In this document: one piece after another, positions 20,758 to 31,750 of the stretch
Position numbering within the stretch: the stretch's first letter is position 1
How the letters are laid out: the number at the start of each line of letters is the position of its first letter
Origin: Hymenopus coronatus
Taxonomy: Eukaryota; Arthropoda; Insecta; Mantodea; Hymenopodidae
DNA: 64,000 nucleotides
NCBI GenBank assembly: GCA_030762935.1
Contig: CM060899.1
Span: forward strand, 66,638,501 to 66,702,500
Reading direction: 5' to 3'
Notes under the pieces: model-generated
The model's database searches: none
What the model was told of the DNA's origin: nothing
The model's input: the letters and a program-made list of their open reading frames with translations, nothing else
Program-made: the position numbers and the translations under genes

Positions 20758-21420
20758 AAGGATAGTTTACATATTGTAGATTTCCCAATATCTTACAATG
20801 TGTTGTAAATGTATGTTCGCGATGTAAATGCGGTAAAAGCTGGCAAAAAACTTCATCTTTCGCTGTGTGACGAAGGGCGTTTTTAATGACGGTCTGCCAT
20901 TCGAATGATCGTCCAAAATGAGGGAAAAGAGAAGATGGATCTTGGGGCAAAAGCTTAACAGATATGTCAACTGAAGGGAGAGAAAAAGTGTTCACTAGAT
21001 GAATGATGACATCCGGTGTCTTGTATGTTCGAGGCAGCGATGTCAGCGGAGCTGGAAGACCTTTTGATGAAGTCCAGACATTTGCGTCTGACGTGTTCCA
21101 TTTCGCAAATTTTCTTGCTGCTGCAGTGCAAAGAAATAAAAATATCACTCCCTCGTAAGATGTATGCGAATAGCTTTTTAGTTGTCATGGAATAAAAGAA
21201 GATAAAAGAAGCTTGAAGAATGCCAAGTTCATATGAGACAACCATGGTTAACTTCCTGACACTATGAAAATGTTATTAGCTTCTAGAGACCCATCATTTA
21301 TGAAATTTGACCAAAAATTGTGAATAATTAAAAAAATTATTTTGTTTCGTAATAAAAATGATATGCATTCTAAAATTTAAGAACACATATCTTGGACAGG
21401 TGGAGTCAGAGTGAAAAATT
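20758..21420 (-). other. Non-repetitive stretch with an open frame
   Basis: This region lies between repeats and matches nothing else in the window. The minus strand has a 141-codon open frame (20723-21148), about 129 codons of it in unique DNA. It is Ser/Thr/Pro/His-rich with no recognised domain, signal peptide or splice-bounded shape. It could be a decayed exon or chance; I give it no function. Confidence 0.25.
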
Positions 21421-21665
21421 CAATACCATAGCCCAGATTTGAACCATGTTTCTAGCCGGTTGCTCTACCACAGAGCTACCATGGCAATATGCATTGAATT
21501 TCTCAACTGACTCGCATGTTTCCCGGTAAACCACAAGGTGATCTCAAATTATTTTGAGGTGAGAACCCCAATGGTGACTTACAATGTTGTAAGCACTTTA
21601 AGTCCCACGATCCATAGTATAGATAACTATTATGGTCAATTAGTATTGGTTTAATTGTTTTTTCA
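21421..21665 (-). repeat. tRNA-like dispersed repeat (family S4), copy 1
   Basis: On the minus strand it has an A box TAGCTCTGTGGTAGAGC and a B box TGGTTCAAATC. The conserved non-tRNA body (TTGAGAAATTCAATGC, CGGGAAACATGCGAGTCAG, TTGTGGTTTACC) lies upstream of these boxes rather than downstream. A second copy at 22610-22835 shares both parts in the same orientation. Confidence 0.7.
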
Positions 21666-21714
21666 CACAAACCGTGTGTAGGACAGGAGTTGGATAGGTA
21701 CATTCAGACTGAAA

Positions 21715-22603
21715 ACATTTGATGTGTTCCATTCACATGACTTTCTCTACTTCTGTGTAACAAATTATTGTTAATAAGCTTATTCTTCTATTTACTTCAT
21801 GCTAATAGAGAAAAAGTTAGCAGAAATATTCTTATTACTTGCTTACTTGTAAGTAGAAGCAAAATATGGGAGTATCATAGGTTAAAGTGAAGTCACAAGC
21901 TGGTTACTAGGTGCTGAAGTTCCTTTGTTTGTATGGACACGAGTTGACAAATTCCTGTATGAGAAAAGTACAAGTTTTTCAAAGCTAAAACCAAAAACAA
22001 GGAATATCTCAAAAACGATCAACTCCTCGAAAAAAAATATATATAACATCGATTGTGTGTTTTAATGTGCTCTATATTTTTGTGTGGTAAGTTTTTGTCC
22101 CTTTCTTACGGTTTAGCAGTTTTTCAACATTTCGTAAAATTCATCCAGAATAAAGTAGTCTTCAGAGGTTATTCCAAAAAAATTCAAGATATAAGTATTA
22201 TTTGTCAGGTAAATATCTTTAATATACGATATTTTAATGAAAATCGTTAGAGCCATTTTTGAGAAAATCAAATTTTCGAAAAAAGTTCCATGTAAAGGGT
22301 AGTTGGGGGTGGGGGGATTCTCTTGAAAATCTTCGTGTCGCATCCTTGGAAGATAGCAAACTTAAATACCAAGTTTGATATTTAACGGTTTTTTCGTTTT
22401 TGAGCTATGCTGTCCACAGACACACAAACACATACACACAGACACACACGCACACACATGGACCTTTTTCCAATAATGCTTTTTTGAATTCAGGGGACCC
22501 AAAACATGTATTTCCGGCGAAATCTCTGTATTGAATTTTTGGGTGCATTACAATACCTTCTCTATACACTATGTACATAGTACGTGTAGAGAAATTAAAA
22601 ATC
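21715..22603 (+). mobile_element. HINE-like repeat, near full length
   Basis: From AAACATTTGATGTGTTCC to GTAGAGAAATTAAAAA. It has an expanded CA tract (22420-22460). It lies between the two S4 copies. Confidence 0.92.
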
Positions 22604-22609
22604 AATGCA

Positions 22610-22835
22610 ATTGCCGGGATTTGGCTCACGGATCTTCCAGTCTCTATCCAGTTGCTCTACCACTAAGCTACCATGACAGCATACTGGTACGGCATTGAAT
22701 TTCTCAACTGACTCGCATGTTTCCCGGTAAACCACAAGGTGATCTCAAATAATTTTGAGATGACAACCCCAATGGCGACTTACAATGCTGTAAGTACTTA
22801 AGTCCCAGGATTCATAATAAAGCCAACTATTATGA
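22610..22835 (-). repeat. tRNA-like dispersed repeat (family S4), copy 2
   Basis: A box TAGCTTAGTGGTAGAGC on the minus strand, and a degraded B box GAGCCAAATCCCGG. The body is strongly similar to copy 1, including GTGATCTCAAAT and GACTTACAATG. The shared polarity shows the unusual body-then-tRNA order is a family property. Confidence 0.7.
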
Positions 22836-22859
22836 TCAATATATTGAATAATATACAAA

Positions 22860-23404
22860 TTGACTACTACCCAAACTACCCTTTACGTTTTATAAATATC
22901 GAACTTTTTTTTCCTTTTTGATTAAAATACCGTGTTTCAAAGATTTGTATATAAAAATTAAATGTATATCTTGAGTTTTCTGGGAATAACCTCCTCTGAA
23001 TGCCTCTTTATTCTGGATGACTTTTTCTGAATTTTGCATAACTGCTAAATCATAAGGGATAGACAAAAACATACTACAAAAATTGTAGATCTAGTTAAAA
23101 CATGTAATTTATACTATATGCATTTTTTTCGTGGAGTTAACCACTTTTGAGATATTCCTTGTTATTGGTTTCATTTATAAAATACTTATACTTGTCACAT
23201 ACAGGAATTTTTCAACTCCCGGCAATGCTAAGAACTGGGTTTCAACCACATGGTAACCAGCTTTCCCTTATTTCCCTTCTGCTTATAAGGAAGCAAGGAA
23301 TAAGACCATTTCTGCTATTAGCATGAGGTAGATGGAAGAATGAGCTTTTTAACAATAAGTTGTTACAGAGATGTAGAGAAAATCCTGTGAATGGAACACA
23401 TCAT
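22860..23404 (-). mobile_element. HINE-like repeat, 5' two-thirds
   Basis: Minus-strand copy starting inside the body (TACTACCCAAACTACCCTTTAC) and ending at its 5' end GAACACATCATA, fused to the next minus-strand copy through TTTTT. Confidence 0.88.
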
Positions 23405-24235
23405 ATTTTTACTTTCTCTACACGTACGTGTATAGAGAAGGTATTGTTTTGCATCCAAAAATTCGACACTGAGATTTTACTGGAAATACATGTTTTGAGA
23501 CCCCTGAATTCAACAAGTATTTTTAGACAATGTCCATATGTGTGTGTGTGTCTGTGGGCAGCATAGCTCAAAAACGAAAAGACCGTTAAGTACCAAACTT
23601 GGTATTTAAGTGTGGTACCTTCCAAGGGTGCGATACGAAGATTTTGAAGAAAATCGCCCACCCCCAACTACCCTTTACATGGAACATTTTTCGAAAGCTT
23701 TGATTTTCTAAAAAATGGCTCTTAACGATTTTGAATAAAATACCGTATGTTTAAGATATTTTTAATGACAAATGAAATGTATATTTTGGATTTGCTGGGA
23801 ATAGCCTCTGGAGACCTCTTCATTCTGAATGACTTTTGAATAATTGGCAAACCATAAGAGATATACAAAAACGTGTGACACAAAAAATATAGACTTCATT
23901 AAAACATGCAATTTATGTTATATACAATTTTTTTTATAGAGTTAACCGTTTTCAAGATATTCCGGATTACCCGCTTAAACTTTTCTCAAACGGGAATACA
24001 ACTTTTTTCTTGATTCTCGTTTGTTTAATTCTGGAAAGCAAAGAGATTGGAATTTCAATTGTTTCATATAGCTACCGGCTTTTAAAGGACGAGACCACCG
24101 TTTTATTTTCCTTCTACTTACAAGCGAGCAAGTAATAAGAGCAATTTTTGATAATGTTTATCTCGATTAGCATGATGTAGATAGAAGAAGTTTTTTTAAC
24201 AAAATATTTACAGAGATGTAAAACATCAGAATATT
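23405..24235 (-). mobile_element. HINE-like repeat, near full length
   Basis: From TTTTTACTTTCTCTACACGTACGTGTATAGAGAAGG (the palindrome has lost its TATGTACATA centre) to GATGTAAAACATCAGA. Confidence 0.9.
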
Positions 24236-24393
24236 TGTAGTAAACTTTTTTCTATTTCTTACGGCTTACAGCAACATAGAAATCATTCAGAATGAACTGA
24301 ACTTCAGAAGCTGTTCGCAGGAAATTCTAAATATACATTTTGTCTTGTAAATATCGTTAATACAAGGTTTTTTAATCAAAATCGTAAGAGCCA
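24236..24393 (+). mobile_element. HINE-like repeat, central fragment
   Basis: Only the middle of the element is present (CTATTTCTTACGGCTTA ... TTTAATCAAAATCGTAAGAGCC), in plus orientation. Confidence 0.8.
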
Positions 24394-25086
24394 ATTACCA
24401 GGTTGTGAAATGCGAAAGGCTGTTTCTAAAGGGGAAAAAGCTGGTATTCGGTAATTTGCTTTTAAAATGCTTCAGCACTCAGTTGTCGAGGAGATATCGT
24501 ACGGAAGTACTCTGAGAGGAAAACGTTTTTATTAAAACGGATATAACCAGTAAATTATGCCTTAAGTAAAAACACTAAAAGCGAAGTAGCCTCTGAGGAG
24601 GCAGGTTTGCCTTCAATAAGTGACGTCAGCAGTAACGGCGGAAGACGCAAGGGTGAGTGAGATCTCTAATCTTATTATTGTGGAGGTATAATTTGATTCC
24701 TGAGGTGGTCATCTCGAACATACAACTGACCAGTCCAATTAGCAGAATGAGCTAAATTTATCCCTGAGCCATCAGGTTCCCATGGTTGTCCAATTCTGAC
24801 AGGCCCAAGTTAACATGAAGTAAGATAAATATTAACCCTTAGTTGCCTGCATCAATATATTACATATGTCGGTTTTCCTTTAACTCAAGTTTAAAACTGC
24901 AGTTCTAGTAAATCTATTTGAGAATAAACATATAACATTATTGTATAAAATAATAGAGAAAACAGAAATGAAAATAAATGTATATTCTTTATTAATATTT
25001 TTCTTTCCAATTAAAAGTTTAAATTCTTCTAAATCAGTTTTCATAATACTGCCAAACGCACTACCAAAAAAGTGGTTCAAATGGCC
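24394..25086. other. Unassigned stretch
   Basis: No element recognised. A 70-codon minus-strand open frame at 24880-25092 has no motif and runs into a repeat. Confidence 0.45.
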
Positions 25087-25905
25087 TGACAAATAAAATT
25101 TATATATCTTGAATTTTCTGGGAATAGCTTCTGAATATTACTTTATTTTTGATGCATTTTACGCAATTCTGTATAACTGGCAAACCGTAAGAGATAGACA
25201 AAAGCTTACTTAACAGAAAATGTAGAGCTCCTTAAAACACACAAATTATGTTATATACTTATTTTCTTGTAGTGGGCTGTTTTTGAGATATTCATTTCTT
25301 GAAAATCCCCACACCCACAACTACCCTTTACATGCAACTTTTTTCGAAAATTTTTATTTTCTCCAAAATGGCTCTAATGATTTAGATTTAAATATTGGTT
25401 ATTAAACATATTTACCTGACAAAATGTGTATTTTGAGTTTTCTGGGAATAGCGTTTAAAGACTATTTTATTTTGGATGAATTTTACGGAATTTTCCATAA
25501 CTGCTAAACCGTAAGAGTTGGACAAACACTTACCATAAAAAATGTAGAACACATTAAAGCACACAGTTTATGTTGTATACATTTTTTCATGGAGTTGATC
25601 GTTTTTTAGATATTCCTTGTTTTTTTTCAGCTTTGAAAAACTTACATTTTACCCATATAGGAATTTGTCAACTCCTGTCCATACAAACAAAGGAACCGCA
25701 TTCCCATAGCAACCAACGTTTGACTGTCACTTTAACCTATGGCAATCCCTTATTTCGCTTCTACTTAAAGGACGCAAGTAACAAGGCTATTTCTGCTAAT
25801 ATTTTCTCGTTTAGCATGAAATAAATAGAAGCATAAGCGTTTTAACAATAGTGTGTTGTTGAGATGTAGAGAAAGTCATGTGAATGGAACACATCAGATT
25901 TTTTA
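25087..25905 (-). mobile_element. HINE-like repeats, one fragment plus one 5' two-thirds copy
   Basis: A central fragment (25087-25306) is fused to a second minus-strand copy that starts at TTGAAAATCCCCACACCC and ends GTGAATGGAACACATCAGA. The same internal segment (ATCTTGAATTTTCTGGG...) therefore occurs twice in a row. Confidence 0.85.
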
Positions 25906-25992
25906 TTTAGGTGTCTCATAACTTGTATTTCCGGTAGGATATCGGTAATGAATTTATTATGCACATTGTTTACGTGTTAGAGAAAGTAAAAA
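25906..25992 (+). mobile_element. HINE-like repeat, 3' fragment
   Basis: Plus-strand end piece GTATTTCCGGTAGGATATCGG ... GTGTTAGAGAAAGTAAAAA, joined to the 5' end of the preceding minus-strand copy. Confidence 0.8.
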
Positions 25993-26169
25993 TGACGCTT
26001 AATATTACGTAGTAGTATTTTAGTAATAGTGGTATTTTCTTAAGTTTACAATAAAACAATATTTGCGTCACATAGGCGCATGGGTCGGGTGACCGTACAT
26101 GCTGTCTAAAATACTTGAATTTAAAATATTACCTACATATATATTTTATATATCTTAATAACATTGAAA

Positions 26170-26215
<46 letters not shown>

Positions 26216-26299
26216 GCACTCACAACTACACCACGTATTCACATATATAGGTTACTCAAACACCAAATAAGTCTATACAATATTTACACAAATATTTTA
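25993..26299. other. Unassigned stretch with CA microsatellite
   Basis: AT-rich DNA holding a (CA)n run at about 26172-26213. This run is independent of HINE-like copies. Confidence 0.6.
26172..26213. repeat. (CA)n microsatellite
   Basis: Pure AC dinucleotide run of about 21 units. Confidence 0.97.
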
Positions 26300-26640
26300 T
26301 TTCTTAGTGCCCGAACTTCCATTAAGTATGTGCCCAGGCTTGGCCAGTTTTGGCTGTTTAGAATCAAATCCCAGAATACTCCCCCCTAAGCCTGTTTGAA
26401 GCTAAAAATACTTCCGGAATTAATCTTTTCCTAACATCCTCCATCTGCACGCAATCTGCCAAAATATGCGTCCAGTCTTCCTAATCCCCGCATAATGGGC
26501 AAATCCACCTACCAGCTTCATCAACTACCTTATGGGTTTTCCACCCTCCGAACCTCAGCCATGCTTTTCCCGACCTTTGTTTCATACCCAATTTTAAAAT
26601 ATATGTTTCTTTGCCGCACCCAATTTTTATTACTTACACT
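26300..26640 (-). pseudogene. LINE C-terminal zinc-knuckle fragment
   Basis: The minus-strand frame reads LRFGGWKTHK, then ICPLCGD, a stop, EDWTHILADC and VRKRL. This is the CPxCG...HxxxxC motif found at the C-terminus of several LINE ORF2 proteins (I/R1/jockey-type groups). Neither the RT domain nor a tail is nearby. This is a different element from the LINE starting at 27498. Confidence 0.6.
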
Positions 26641-27497
26641 ATTACTTACACTATGTACATAGTACGTATAGAGAAAGTATTGTAATGCACCCAAAATTCG
26701 ATACCAGGATTTCACCGGAAATGCATGTTTTAGGACACCCTGAATACAAAAAGGGCATTTTTAGAAAAATGTCCGTGTGTGTGTGTGTGTCTGTCTGTCT
26801 GTCTGTGTGAGTGTCTGTGGGCAGCATAGCTCAGAAACAAAACACCGTTAAATACTAAAACTTGGTATTTAAGTTCAGTATCTCCCAAGGATGCGACACG
26901 AAGATTTTCAAGAAAATCCCCCACCACCAACTACCCTTCACAGGGAAACTTTTCGAAAATTTTGATTTTCTACTAAGTGGCTCTAACGATTTTGATTAAA
27001 ATATCGTATATTAAAGATATATTCCTGACAAATAATATGTATATCTTGAATTTTGTGGGAATGGCCTCTGAATACTACTTTATTCTGGATGAACTTTACG
27101 GAATTTTGTATAACTGGCAAACCGTAACAGATAGAGAAAAACTTACCACACAAAAAATGTAGAGCACATTAAAACACAGAACTTATGTTATATACATTTT
27201 TTTCGTGGATATGATCGTTTTTTAGATATTCCTTGTTTTTGGATTCAGCCTTGAAAGCATACTTTTCTCATATAGGAATTTGTCAACTCGTGTCCATACA
27301 AACAAAGGAACTCCAGTCACATAGCAACCAGCTTTTGACTTCACTTTAACCTATGGTACTCCATTTTTTCGCTTCTACTTACAAGGAAGTAAGTAATATG
27401 ACTATTTCTGCTAATTTTTTTTTCTCGATTAGATGAAATAAATAGAATAATTGGTTGCAGAGATGTAGAGAAAGTCACGTGAATGAAACACATCAGA
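26641..27497 (-). mobile_element. HINE-like repeat, near full length
   Basis: From TTACACTATGTACATAGTACG (half-degraded palindrome) to GAATGAAACACATCAGAGTTTTT. It abuts the truncated 5' edge of the LINE. Confidence 0.9.
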
Positions 27498-27499
27498 GT

Positions 27500-28036
27500 T
27501 TTTCGTTTTGTAACTGCAAATACGATTGTAAATTTGTAGGACACGATGCACCCTATAAAGTCATTAATGTAAACAAGTTTTGCTTTGAGCTAGACATAGA
27601 GATGCGCGCAGTTCAGCTAAACATAAATCAAGTAAATTTTACAATAATAGCTCTATATCGGTCCCCAATAGGTAACTATGAGTTATTCAAAAAACAGTTA
27701 GATGATTCCTTAAAGTTTATATTGAAACCGAAACGAGAAATGATAATTTGTGGTGACATAAATATTGATGATCTTATACCTAGTCTCCGAAAGGACCAAC
27801 TCAATTCTATATTTTTTACATACAACATGTCACACACAGTACATCTTCCTACAAGAATTCAGGGTAGCTCCTCTTCAGCAATAGATAACATATTCATGAA
27901 TATAGATAGAATTAAAACTTCAATAACCTTACCATTTGCAAATGGCCTTTTAGATCATGAGGCACAAATACTTCTCATTAAAGAGATGAACTTACAGTTA
28001 AACCAATCTATAAATATTGTAGAACACGAAAAGTAG
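27500..28036 (+). pseudogene. LINE APE-type endonuclease, C-terminal part
   Basis: The frame shows IIALYRSPIGNYELF, then the conserved MIICGDINID, HLPTRIQGSSSSAIDNIF and the terminal NGLLDHEAQIL. The last corresponds to the SDH motif of APE endonucleases, here LDH. The domain nicks target DNA to prime reverse transcription. The N-terminal catalytic residues are lost. The apparent start ATG at 27455 lies in the adjacent repeat and is not the natural start. Confidence 0.85.
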
Positions 28037-28256
28037 ATGAAAGCTCCCTCACATTGTTTAAGTATGCCGTTCAACAAGAATCATGGACTGAAATCTATGA
28101 AATAAATGAAATAAACTCTCATTTTGTAGCATGCTTTCCAGTCAAATATTGTAAAAGGAAAATATCAGAAGGAAAATAACACCTGGATTACAACAGGCAT
28201 TAAAACTTCTTGCAAACATAAGCGAAAATTGCATTATAATAAAGAGGTATCCAATT

Positions 28257-28600
28257 AACTCCATGGCACGACAGCTCACGGGGAACCTTGGCATACCGCC
28301 CGGCCGCTGCGTCCCCCATCTCGGTCCACTACAGACGTCATGGATGGGGTGCAGTATTGGAGGGTGAGACGTGGTCAGCGCCTCGAGTCCCCCCGACCGG
28401 TTAATGCGGTCCTCATGACCTGGAGCCGCTACTTCTCCATCAAGTAGCTCCTCAATTGGCCCCCCAGGGACCTTACGAGGCTGAGTGCACCCCGGGCCAG
28501 GTCTCCAGCGGGGGAAAAATCCCCACGCCGGTACTGGGGATCGAACCCAGGTCTCCCGCTTGGTAAGCAGCAACGCTACCACCGCGCTAAGGAGACGACC
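28257..28600 (-). mobile_element. tRNA-derived SINE (family S1) with 13-bp target duplication
   Basis: On the minus strand it starts GGTCGTCTCC, with A box TTAGCGCGGTGGTAGCG and B box GGTTCGATCCCC, then a GC-rich ~270-bp body. The target duplication GAGGTATCCAATT is perfect at 28244-28256 and 28601-28613. Removing it restores the LINE sequence. The GC-rich composition contrasts sharply with the LINE. A 177-codon minus-strand open frame across it is a chance product. Confidence 0.92.
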
Positions 28601-28758
28601 GAGGTATCCAATTCTGATAATAAAATAAAAACTATCTGGAATATAATAAAAAGGGAAACAGGTAAGAGCTCTCAAGAAAGCCCCTCAATTGCACTGAATT
28701 CCGGTAATTAAAAAATTGATGATCCTCAAAAATCGCAGATATTTTCAACAATTTCTTT

Positions 28759-29051
28759 TTGAATGTAACAGACAAATTAAAAATAAACTATGGATGTAAA
28801 GAATCAGCAATACATTTTTTGAAAACTTCTTTTGTAAACAAAGTCCCTGAATTTAAAGTAAAAATGACTACACCATTTGAAATAAAAAATATAATAAATT
28901 CCTCTGGATATGATGAAATATCAAGTAAAATCCTAAAAGCATGTTCTGACCTAATATGCATTCCCCTTAGCTATTTATGTAACGAATCACTAACGAGTGG
29001 AATATTTCCTGACAGAATGAAGTACTCTATTGCCAAACCACTTTATAAAAA
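28759..29051 (+). pseudogene. LINE reverse transcriptase, N-terminal part
   Basis: The frame includes GYDEISSKILKACSDLICIPLSYLCNESLTSG (split here as GYDEISSKILK and LCNESLTSGIFPDRMK) and AIAKPLY-type SIAKPLYK. This is RT region 0/1 preceding the conserved YRPISL block. It is cut at KPLYK by the HINE-like insertion and continues at 29958. Confidence 0.88.
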
Positions 29052-29785
29052 TCTGATGTGTACCATTCACATGACTTTCTCCATATCCCTGCAACAAATA
29101 ATTCTTAAAAAGCTTATACTTCTATTTACTTTATGCTAATCAGAAAAAAATAGCAGAAATAGTCTTATTACTCGCATCCTTGTAAGTAGAAGCGAAATAA
29201 GGGACAACCGTAGGTTAAAGTGATAGTCAAAAGCTGGTTGCTATGTCAATGAAGTTCCTTTGTTTATATGGATAGGAGTTGACAAGTTCCAGTATGAGAA
29301 AAGTATACGTTTTTCATAGCAGAAACCAAAAATAAGGAATGTCACAAAAACGAAGAACTCCACGAAAAAAATGTATATAACATAAATTGTGTGTTTTAAT
29401 GTGCTCTACATTGTTTGTGTAGTAAGTTTTTGTCCATCTCTTACGGTTTAGCAGTTATTCAAAATTTAGTAAAATTCATCCAGAATAAACTACTCTTCAG
29501 AGGCTATTCCCAGAAAATTGAAGATATACATTTCATTTGTCAGGTAAATATGTTTAATATCCGAAATTTTAATCAAAATCGTTAGAGCTATTTTTGAGAA
29601 AATCAAAATTTTCGAAAAAAGTTCCATTTAAAGGGTAGTTGGGGTTGAGGGGATTTTTCTCAAAATCTTCGTGTCACATCCCTGGAAGATACTAAACTTA
29701 AATACCAAGTTTGGTATTTTACCGACTTTTCGTTTTTGAGTTATCGTGTTCACAGACACACGGACACACGGACACACCGACACAC

Positions 29786-29822
<37 letters not shown>

Positions 29823-29957
29823 CCTTTTTGTGAAAATGCTTTTTTGTGATATTGGGGACCCTAAAACATATATTTCCGGTGAAATCTCGGTATCGAATTT
29901 TTGGTGGAGTGCAATACTTTCTCTATACACTATGTACATAGTGCGTATGGAGAAAGT
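29052..29957 (+). mobile_element. HINE-like repeat inserted in LINE reverse transcriptase
   Basis: This is the best-bounded copy. Five A (29047-29051) precede TCTGATGTG and six A (29958-29963) follow GGAGAAAGT. The LINE codons KPLY-KKG imply an original run of six A. Landmarks: 5' hairpin ATGTG/CACAT at 29056-29072, subterminal ACTTTCTC at 29074-29081 matching GAGAAAGT at 29950-29957, CA-rich tract 29753-29820, palindrome 29918-29955. Confidence 0.97.
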
Positions 29958-30374
29958 AAAAAAGGAAAACAAGATAATATATACAATTATAGACCTATAT
30001 CTCTCTTTTCTGTTTTCTCAGAGGTATTTGAGAAAGTAATGTTCAATAGGCTCTATAATTACTTGGAAAAGAACAACTTATTTGCCAAAGAACAGTTTGG
30101 CTTTAGAAAAGGAGTAGCGACAGATAATGCAACCAACAAGCTCACACATAAAGTGTTAACAGCGTTAAATGAAAAGGAACGTGTCGTTGGAATCTTTTGT
30201 GACCTAGCGAAGTCTTTTGACTGTGTGAATCATGAGATTCTGATAGCTAAACTAAATTTCTATGGAATAAAGAATAACATATTAGATTGGTTCATTTCAA
30301 GAAGAGAAAACAAGGGATCGAAATTAATAACTCCAATGGGTATCAAAATAGTGCCTCAGAATGGAAATCAGTAA
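29958..30374 (+). pseudogene. LINE reverse transcriptase, fingers and motif A
   Basis: Resumes the RT frame with KKGKQDNIYNYRPISLFSVF, the NNLFAKEQFGFRKG block and motif A FCDLAKSFDCVNHEIL, with catalytic Asp in FCD and the FD pair. The frame is lost at about 30300 (stop at 30374), where the next frame takes over, so a one-base indel has occurred. The first ~19 codons of the visible frame belong to the inserted repeat. Confidence 0.9.
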
Positions 30375-31300
30375 AACATGGTGTTCCCCAGGGATCAATC
30401 TTAGGTCCTCTTTTGTTATTGGTTTACATAAATGACCTCCCATTATACATTAACAGTTTTGCAAGTATTTATTTATTCGCAGATGACACTAGTGTTCTAG
30501 TAACAAGTAAAGATTTCAATGAATGTGTAGTTATATTAAACTATATTCTAAATTGTATGTCAAATTGGTTCAAAGCAAACAAACTCTCAGTAGACCTTGA
30601 AAAAACAAAAACAATTAAATTTATAACTACTCGCTCATCACAAACGCACATAGAAATAGGAATTTATGATAAATTGTTAGAACAGCTAAATGAAGTCAAA
30701 TTTCTTGGCCTTAAGCATTTGGACTGGAAGTCACACATTAGCTACATCACACCTAAACTTAGCTCAGCATGTTATGCTCTCCGTGCACTGGTTAAATTTC
30801 ACTCAATCGATACACTTAAGTTGGTGTATTTTGCCTACTTTAACTCCATCATCGAGTATGGAATAATATTCTGGGGTAATTCAGTAGATAGTAAATGCAT
30901 ATTCCGGATGCAGAAGAAAGCTATACGAATAATCTGTAATGCTTATAGCAGACACTCATGCAAAGAACTGTTTCAAAAATTGGGCATCCTCACCTTACCT
31001 TGTGTTTATATATTATCCATTTTAAAATTCTATGCAGTTAATCGACATAGTTTTATAACAAACATGGAAATTCATAACATTAATACCCGACAAAAGGGAT
31101 TGATTCATCCTCCCAATGCCAATCTTCGTTGCTTTCAGAAAGGTGTATATTATGAAACTATCAAGATATTTAATGCTCTCCTCAGTAATCTCAAAGAAAA
31201 CGTTAGGAACTTCAGGGCTTTTAAGGCTTCTCTTAAGGAGTACCTTTGTAATAAATCATTTTACTCTGTAGATGAATATTTAAGTGACAAATCTGTCTGA
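30287..31300 (+). pseudogene. LINE reverse transcriptase, catalytic core to C-terminus
   Basis: A 337-codon frame. Motif B is HGVPQGSILGPLLLLVYIND at residues 31-50. Motif C is the catalytic FADD at residues 64-67 (LFADDTSVLV). The thumb contains LSVDLEKTKTIKF and EVKFLGL, followed by the YGIIFWGNS block and the basic MQKKAIRII. The C-terminal extension ends in a typical ASLKEYLCNKSFYSVDEYL. The stop at 31298-31300 looks natural. This part is intact; the whole gene is not because of the frameshift, the insertions and the 5' truncation. Confidence 0.92.
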
Positions 31301-31750
31301 CAATACCGTTAATAATCATTGTATTTATAAATATTACAATGTATTGTATTTTGTGTATATTAGTGTGTGTGTTTTATATTAAAATTAAACTGATTTATAC
31401 TTTGACTTGCACGAATGTGTCAAATGATTTCTTTTTTAGCATTTAGCAATGACACAAGGTCTGTAAAGCCTGATGTTTTGATATTTTACACTCTAGTACA
31501 TAATTGTAAATCTTTGCATTGGAAATTCTATAACATATTTGTAAATATGTATTGTAAATTGTTGACATTTATGAAGAGTACATAATACAATAATCATGTT
31601 TTAGTTTATATAATTACTACTAGTAACTATTATATCGATAATTTTAAAACTATCATCTGACATAACATTAGTTTTACATATAACACTACATTTTAACACT
31701 ATATTTTGATGCTCTTTGTTTTTATATGCAAAAAAAAAAAAAAAAAAAAA

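Larger units (their letters stand above)
27498..31750 (+). mobile_element. Jockey/CR1-like LINE, 5'-truncated and interrupted
   Basis: Ordered parts: C-terminal part of an APE-type endonuclease (27500-28036), a degraded linker, reverse transcriptase (28759-31300), a ~430-bp 3' UTR and a poly(A) tail at 31730-31750. It is interrupted by a tRNA-SINE (28257-28600) and a HINE-like copy (29052-29957). The start of the endonuclease and any ORF1 are missing. The clade call comes from the style of the APE and RT motifs; a phylogeny would be needed to fix it. Confidence 0.9.

Noticed and set aside
28142..28675. 177-codon minus-strand frame
   Set aside because: It crosses the S1 SINE and both its LINE flanks; no domain, explained by GC-rich SINE sequence.
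29052..29957. HINE-like family as a SINE or LINE fragment
   Set aside because: No pol III boxes and no coding region; 3' end is a palindrome plus GAGAAAGT in all orientations, and internal truncations occur at either end, not only the 5' end.
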